From positions 620,001-684,000 of the forward strand of contig NZ_JAKGCS010000036.1 of NCBI RefSeq assembly GCF_021556395.1: DNA of 64,000 nucleotides, in the 5' to 3' direction. The stretch comes from Acuticoccus kalidii (lineage in GTDB: Bacteria > Pseudomonadota > Alphaproteobacteria > Rhizobiales > Amorphaceae). The translations under genes and the position numbers were made by a program. The notes under the pieces are model-generated. The model saw only the letters and a list, made by a program, of their open reading frames with translations. It was not told the origin of the DNA and made no database searches. Numbering within the stretch: the first letter of the stretch is position 1; every line of letters starts with the position of its first letter. Below are positions 60,131 through 64,000 of the stretch, piece by piece.

Positions 60131-60133
60131 GGC

Positions 60134-61213
60134 TCAGAAGGCGAGGCGGAGGGTTTCGAGGACGTGGAGGTGGAACGCCTCCAGCGGACCCGGCCGGACG
60201 ACATCGTGCCCGTCCACCGCGTCGGAGAGGGAGAGGCCGGCGACGTTCGCATAGTGGCGCTGCTGGAGGATGCGGTCGACGACATTGGCCGCATTGAAGG
60301 CGCTGCCGAGCGTCGTCGTGGTGTCCTGCCGCTCGGCGAGGAGGGTGCGGCAGGTCGCGGCAAGCTCCGGCGGGCACTCTGCGAGCGCGCGTTCCAGCGA
60401 GGCGTTGCGCTCCGCCTCGCCATATTCGTGCACGTTCTCCGGCCCCTCTTCGGGCAGGAAGGCGTGCTCGGCATGATGGACGAGGCCGAGAAGGACCGCG
60501 GGCCAGATCGGCTCATTGCGCCAGCGCTGGATGATCCCGGCGATGACGGCGGTGGTCCAGGAATGCTCGCTCTGCCGCTCCTCGGCCTCGAAGGGATCGG
60601 CGAGATCCTCCATCGCGTCGAAGGCCGGCGCTTCGCCGACATGGTCGTCGAAGAGGCCGTCGACCTCGGGGTCGAAGGCGCGGGGCGGCGGGGGCGGGCG
60701 TTTCACCGGCTTCGGCGGTCCGACACGCTGTTGGCTCGACAGGCGGGTGACGAATTCGGGCACCGGGACGGGGGCGGTGAAGCCGTCCGCGAGGCTTTCG
60801 ATCGCATCGTCGAAGGGCGGCTCCAGGGGGCCGAGCGCGCGCTCGGCGGCGCGGTGATAGATCACCCGCCGATCCTCGGCGGAGACGCCGGCCTCGGTCA
60901 GCGTCGTCCCGTCGACATTGCCGAAGGAGACATGTGCGCCCGCGACCGCGAGCTCCGTGAAGGCGACGCGTTGGGGCGAGGCCCCGGCGACGAGCGCCGC
61001 CCAGGCCCGGCGGAAGCGCGCATCGGCAAGGCTCCGGCCTTCCCACAGATCCGATCCGACCCGCTTCAGCTCCGCGACCTCGGCGAAGAACGGGGCGAGA
61101 TCGGTCGGAAAGGCGGCGGCGAGATCGCCCGTTTCGTGGCGGTCGACGAGGTAGGAGCGCGCATCCCGCTCGCTCGTGCGGGCGGGGCTCTCGAAGCCGG
61201 CATCGTCAGTCAT
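60134..61213 (-). CDS. Uncharacterised protein with His-rich helical segment
   Basis: The 359-residue product is not recognised. It has an acidic and Ala-rich N-terminal half with EFVTRLSSQQRVGPPKP then a Pro-rich KRPPPPPRAFDPE linker, and a helical C-terminal part with AVIAGIIQRWRNEPIWPAVLLGLVHHAEHAFLPEE (in part GLVHHAEHAFLP), whose two His and spacing could form a metal site. A reading as an HD-type domain is speculative. The ATG at 61213 replaces a longer frame to 61279 that lies over the promoter region of the divergent gene. It converges on the lrgB-like gene. Confidence 0.6.
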   Translation of the reverse strand: MTDDAGFESPARTSERDARSYLVDRHETGDLAAAFPTDLAPFFAEVAELKRVGSDLWEGRSLADARFRRAWAALVAGASPQRVAFTELAVAGAHVSFGNVDGTTLTEAGVSAEDRRVIYHRAAERALGPLEPPFDDAIESLADGFTAPVPVPEFVTRLSSQQRVGPPKPVKRPPPPPRAFDPEVDGLFDDHVGEAPAFDAMEDLADPFEAEERQSEHSWTTAVIAGIIQRWRNEPIWPAVLLGLVHHAEHAFLPEEGPENVHEYGEAERNASLERALAECPPELAATCRTLLAERQDTTTTLGSAFNAANVVDRILQQRHYANVAGLSLSDAVDGHDVVRPGPLEAFHLHVLETLRLAF

Positions 61214-61379
61214 CGCGGAGCGCCCTCCCGATCGGTGTGGTCGATCACTGGACATATCACTCCATCGGCGCGAGTTCATGCCTCGCGTCGGGTTCGGTCC
61301 GGTTCATCAACGATGCATCGCATCGTTTTGGAACGTTCACCGCGACGATCGCTTTGATGCGTGGTGGAGGAGGATGACT

Positions 61380-62345
61380 ATGGCCCGCGACGTCAGCTTG
61401 GACGATGATGAACATGGCCGCTACGCGGAGAATGTGTTCCACATTCCTTTGCAGGGCTGGAAGGAGATCATCAAGCGCACCATCAAGGCGATCTCGGAGG
61501 ACAATCTCTCGCTGATCGCCGGCGGGGTGACGTTCTTCCTCCTCCTCGCGATTTTTCCGGCGCTCGCCGCCTTCGTCGCCCTCTATGGCCTTGTTTCGGA
61601 CGTGTCGACGGTGCAGCAGCACCTCAACCTTCTCGCCGGCTTCGTGCCGTCCGACGGGGTGGAGCTCATCGGCGGGGAGTTGACGCGTCTTGCCTCACGC
61701 TCCAACGGGACGTTGGGATTCGGCTTCATTCTCGGTCTTCTGGTGGCGCTCTGGAGCGCCAATGCCGGCGTGAAAGCGCTCTTCGCCGCGCTCAATATCG
61801 TCTACGACGAGCGGGAAAAACGCGGCTTCATCGAGCTGACCTTGAAGTCGTTCGCGTTCACGTTGGCGGCGATCGTCGGCGCGGGCATCCTCCTCATCGT
61901 GGTCGTCGCCGCGCCGGCCTTCATGGGCCGGCTGGGCCTCAGTGTTCAGACCGAGCTTTGGGTCTCGATCCTCAGATGGCCGATCCTGTTGTTTGCCGTG
62001 TTCGGCGGCATCGGCCTCCTCTTCAAGTTCGGTGCCTCGCGCCAGCCGCCCCGCTGGCGTTGGATCTCGTGGGGAACGCTGTTGACGGCGGTGCTGTGGG
62101 TCGGCGTGTCGGCCGGATTCTCGTTCTACCTCTCAAATTTCGCCAATTATGATGCCACATACGGAACGTTGGGTGCCGTCATCGGCTTCATGATGTGGCT
62201 CTATATTTCGCTGTTCGTGATGCTTGCGGGTGCGGAGCTCAATGCGGAGATCGAGCACCAGGTCGCGATCGACACGACGTCGGGGCCGTACAAGCCGATG
62301 GGGATGCGCGACGCGATCAAGGCAGATTATCTGCCCGAACAATAA
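61380..62345 (+). CDS. YihY/virulence factor BrkB family membrane protein
   Basis: The 321-residue product has six hydrophobic segments and YihY signatures: ISEDNLSLIAGGVTFFLLLAIFPALAAFVALYG at the N-terminus (in part LSLIAGGVTFFLLLAIFP), LWSANAGVKALFAALNIVYDE, and YATYGTLGAVIGFMMWLYISLFVMLAGAELNAEIE (in part GTLGAVIGFMMWLY and LAGAELNAEIE). The start was set at the second ATG (61380) because GGAGGAGG ends right before the first (61374). The family was once called RNase BN, an error; its function is unsettled, possibly transport. It is divergent from the preceding gene. Confidence 0.92.
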   Translation: MARDVSLDDDEHGRYAENVFHIPLQGWKEIIKRTIKAISEDNLSLIAGGVTFFLLLAIFPALAAFVALYGLVSDVSTVQQHLNLLAGFVPSDGVELIGGELTRLASRSNGTLGFGFILGLLVALWSANAGVKALFAALNIVYDEREKRGFIELTLKSFAFTLAAIVGAGILLIVVVAAPAFMGRLGLSVQTELWVSILRWPILLFAVFGGIGLLFKFGASRQPPRWRWISWGTLLTAVLWVGVSAGFSFYLSNFANYDATYGTLGAVIGFMMWLYISLFVMLAGAELNAEIEHQVAIDTTSGPYKPMGMRDAIKADYLPEQ

Positions 62346-62475
62346 GGTAATGTTAGCACTCGTCTTGAGTGGCTGCTACAACATCTGAAGGAAACGGTGG
62401 GGCGATATCCGATTTTGGCTTGTCTCTTGCATATTGAGTGGCACACTTCACAGGATTGCTTTGTGGAGATTGGGT

Positions 62476-62739
62476 ATGGTCACTGCGCTCGAACGTCAGC
62501 TCGCCGGATTCAGCCTCACCACGGCGGAGATCTTCTATCGCCTGCCGGATCATCCGGCGATCCTTCAGTCCTATGTCTGGCAGGACTATGATCAAGCGCC
62601 GGACTTCCCCGTCCTCGAATCATTCCTCGACTTCTGGAACCGCGAGATCGAAGGGCCGTTGCATTCGGTCAACGTCTCCTGTCGCCGGCTCATCTCTCCC
62701 GGTTACTATCGGACCGTGCGATACGAGCACTTCCACTAG
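62476..62739 (+). CDS. usg: Usg family protein
   Basis: An 87-residue protein of the Usg family, found widely in alphaproteobacteria, often close to trp genes, with no known function. GFSLTTAEIFYRLPDHPAILQSYVWQDYDQAPDFPVLESFLDFWNREIEGPLHSV (in part TTAEIFYRLPDHP and VWQDYDQAPDFP) matches the family almost throughout. ATG 62476 with GGAGATTGGG upstream. The trp genes are not in the window. It is monocistronic. Confidence 0.9.
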   Translation: MVTALERQLAGFSLTTAEIFYRLPDHPAILQSYVWQDYDQAPDFPVLESFLDFWNREIEGPLHSVNVSCRRLISPGYYRTVRYEHFH

Positions 62740-62931
62740 GACGCGCCGAGCCATCGGCGCCGCGCCGGGACGGTCCGTCCGGCTCTCGCGGGCGGACCGC
62801 CACCGGGCTGCGTCCATGTTGCGCGCGAGACTGGCGCCTTGTCGGACCTTACGTTATCCGAGCCGGGCCGATGTCTGCCGAGGTGTGGACGCGGGCCGGC
62901 GCGTCTGTCTGTCTTCAGCGAAAGGCCATCC

Positions 62932-63306
62932 ATGAATCCGCTGTATCGAGAGCACCCGACCATGTTCGCCGACGAGCCGGGGCGCTTCATCCTCGCGTGC
63001 CTGCTCGTTCCCGTCGGCATCGGCATCGTCTGGCTCATCGCCTGGTACATCACCAACCGGTCGACCTTGGTGACGGTCGACGAGGAGCGCGTCACCTTGC
63101 GCCGCGGCATCTTCAGCAAAGAGAGCATCGAGGTGCAGATGCCGTCGATCCGAACGGTTCGCGTCGATCAGACGTTCGTTGATCGAATCTTCAATTGCGG
63201 CATTTTGAAAATCTACACCGCCGGCGACGACCCGGACCTCGTCCAGGGTGGTCTGCCGGATCCCGACCGCCTGCGTGCCGCCTTGCGCTCCGCACGAGCC
63301 GAGTGA
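62932..63306 (+). CDS. Membrane-anchored PH-domain-like protein, copy 1
   Basis: The 124-residue product has one hydrophobic hairpin (FILACLLVPVGIGIVWLIAWYI at about 19-40) followed by a PH-like (YdbS/bPH2-type) beta domain: STLVTVDEERVTLRRGIFSKESIEV and IRTVRVDQTFVDRIFNCGILKI in part. The 3'-most residues are a charged tail. It is the first of two tandem copies that share most of the core, separated by a 31-nt gap. Such domains are thought to bind lipids or anchor proteins at the membrane; its role is unknown. The ATG at 62932 follows GAAAGGCCATCC weakly. Confidence 0.75.
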   Translation: MNPLYREHPTMFADEPGRFILACLLVPVGIGIVWLIAWYITNRSTLVTVDEERVTLRRGIFSKESIEVQMPSIRTVRVDQTFVDRIFNCGILKIYTAGDDPDLVQGGLPDPDRLRAALRSARAE

Positions 63307-63337
63307 TCGCTCGCTCGTTCAAAGAGGCCAGAATTTC

Positions 63338-63718
63338 ATGACCGACGTCCCTTCGATCAAGCCCCGCTACCAGGAACATCCCCGCATGTTCGCCGACGAG
63401 CCGGGGCGGTTTCTGCTCGCTTGCCTGCTGATCCCCGTCGGCATCGGAATCGTGTGGCTCATCGTCTGGTACATCAAGACGCGGTGCACGCTGCTCACCG
63501 TCGGCGACGAGCGCGTGCTCCTATCGCGCGGCGTGTTCAACAAGGAGCGGCTCGAGATCGAGCTGGAATCGATCCGCACCGTTCAGATCGATCAGACGTT
63601 CGTCGACCGCATTTTCAATTGCGGCATTCTCAAGATCTTTACGGCTGGTGACAAACCGGAGCTCATGCAAAAAGGAATGCCGGATCCAGAACGGCTCCGC
63701 AGCGCACTGAGGACCTGA
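63338..63718 (+). CDS. Membrane-anchored PH-domain-like protein, copy 2
   Basis: The 126-residue paralog of the preceding gene, with the same MFADEPGRFLLACLLIP and IVWLIVWYIKTR hydrophobic hairpin and the same DQTFVDRIFNCGILKI core. It differs mainly in the N-terminal 15 residues and the tail. The ATG at 63338 follows AAAGAGG. Both copies keep the PH-like beta strands, so both are probably functional. A methyltransferase gene starts 8 nt after its stop, so the three may form one unit. Confidence 0.75.
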   Translation: MTDVPSIKPRYQEHPRMFADEPGRFLLACLLIPVGIGIVWLIVWYIKTRCTLLTVGDERVLLSRGVFNKERLEIELESIRTVQIDQTFVDRIFNCGILKIFTAGDKPELMQKGMPDPERLRSALRT

Positions 63719-63726
63719 CCCACGCC

Positions 63727-64000
63727 ATGAACGCCAACGAGATGGGCCGACGCGCCAGCCGGCTCGACATCTTCATCGCCCGTATGGAAGCGCAAAAAGC
63801 CTTCATCGAAATGGTCGCGGGCATGATCGACGGCGTTGAGGGACCGATCTTCGAGCTGGGGCTCGGCAATGGGCGAACCTTCGACCATCTGCGCGAGATC
63901 CTTCCGGGCCGGGAGATCTTCGTGTTCGACCGGTCGGTGACGGCGCATCCCGCCTCGATCCCGGACGGCGATCACATGATCATCGGCGAAATCCGCGATA
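63727..64000 (+). CDS. SAM-dependent methyltransferase, 3' end cut by window
   Basis: The first 91 codons of a gene that continues past the window. After an N-terminal helix (RRASRLDIFIARMEAQKAF), the segment GPIFELGLGNGRTFDHLRE carries an E/D-x-G-x-G-x-G-like motif typical of class I SAM-dependent methyltransferases, followed by a second acidic strand (REIFVFDRSV). Start ATG 63727, 8 nt after the PH-like gene. The substrate cannot be told; small-molecule or lipid methylation is possible. Confidence 0.65.
   Translation, partial: MNANEMGRRASRLDIFIARMEAQKAFIEMVAGMIDGVEGPIFELGLGNGRTFDHLREILPGREIFVFDRSVTAHPASIPDGDHMIIGEIRD

Noticed and set aside
1..64000. CRISPR arrays, rRNA operons, insertion sequences, toxin-antitoxin loci
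   Set aside because: No regularly spaced repeats, rRNA sequence, transposase motifs or terminal inverted repeats were seen; the small gene pairs lack recognisable toxin or antitoxin motifs.

Overview
The window is a GC-rich, densely coded chromosomal segment from an alphaproteobacterium, most likely of the Hyphomicrobiales/Rhizobiales type. This is inferred from a murF-mraY-murD-ftsW-murG-murC-murB-ddl-ftsQ-ftsA-ftsZ-lpxC cluster, an FtsZ with a long charged linker, an alphaproteobacterial-type S4, a eukaryotic-type NADP-isocitrate dehydrogenase, a Usg-family protein and the meso-DAP type MurE. No phage, transposase, integrase, plasmid gene or CRISPR array is visible.

Region by region: 1-15024 is the division and cell wall (dcw) cluster, entered inside murE and ending with lpxC; almost every junction is a 1-12 nt stop/start overlap. 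15025-20085 carries bamD, recN and ligA. 20134-24921 holds a sulfotransferase-like gene, tRNA-Ala(CGC), GDP-fucose synthase and two glycosyltransferases (surface glycan). 25043-28411 has a histone H1-like Lys/Ala/Pro protein, icd and trmJ. 28633-29804 is a small, less GC-rich accessory pair of unknown genes. 29801-35226 is a minus-strand catabolic block (uronate dehydrogenase, LysE-type exporter, aldose epimerase; ketoglutarate-semialdehyde dehydrogenase, MhpD-family hydratase, thiol peroxidase-like protein) that reads as an oxidative sugar-acid route towards 2-oxoglutarate with several steps encoded elsewhere. 35400-39590 is bracketed by two same-direction tRNA-Glu genes (CTC and TTC anticodons) with near-identical promoters and contains a polysaccharide flippase and a pyruvyltransferase-like gene. 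39817-43634 is a three-gene ABC importer whose ATPase converges on its permease. 44143-47223 contains rpsD, a secreted protein of unknown function and gatB. 47304-53255 contains a GSCFA/SGNH-like pair, isovaleryl-CoA dehydrogenase, a P-loop ATPase, a glycosyltransferase and an OxyR-like regulator with only one of the two redox cysteines. 53721-64000 has a VOC protein, mgtE, tRNA-Leu(GAG), lipB, acyP-pccA, an lrgAB-type pair, a YihY/BrkB membrane protein, usg, a tandem pair of PH-domain-like membrane proteins and the start of a methyltransferase.

The most notable points are start codons. lpxC has no ATG, GTG or TTG that would preserve its conserved N-terminus; a CTG that overlaps the ftsZ stop codon aligns exactly with the initiator of E. 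coli LpxC. The importer permease likewise reads upstream through a full first membrane helix to an ATT placed one base after the stop of the binding-protein gene. Other points are the duplicated tRNA-Glu genes that bracket polysaccharide genes, a protein made almost only of Ala, Lys, Pro, Ser and Thr, and the accessory pair at 28633-29804. I did not find a clearly new multi-gene defence or mobile system; the window is mostly housekeeping with accessory pockets.
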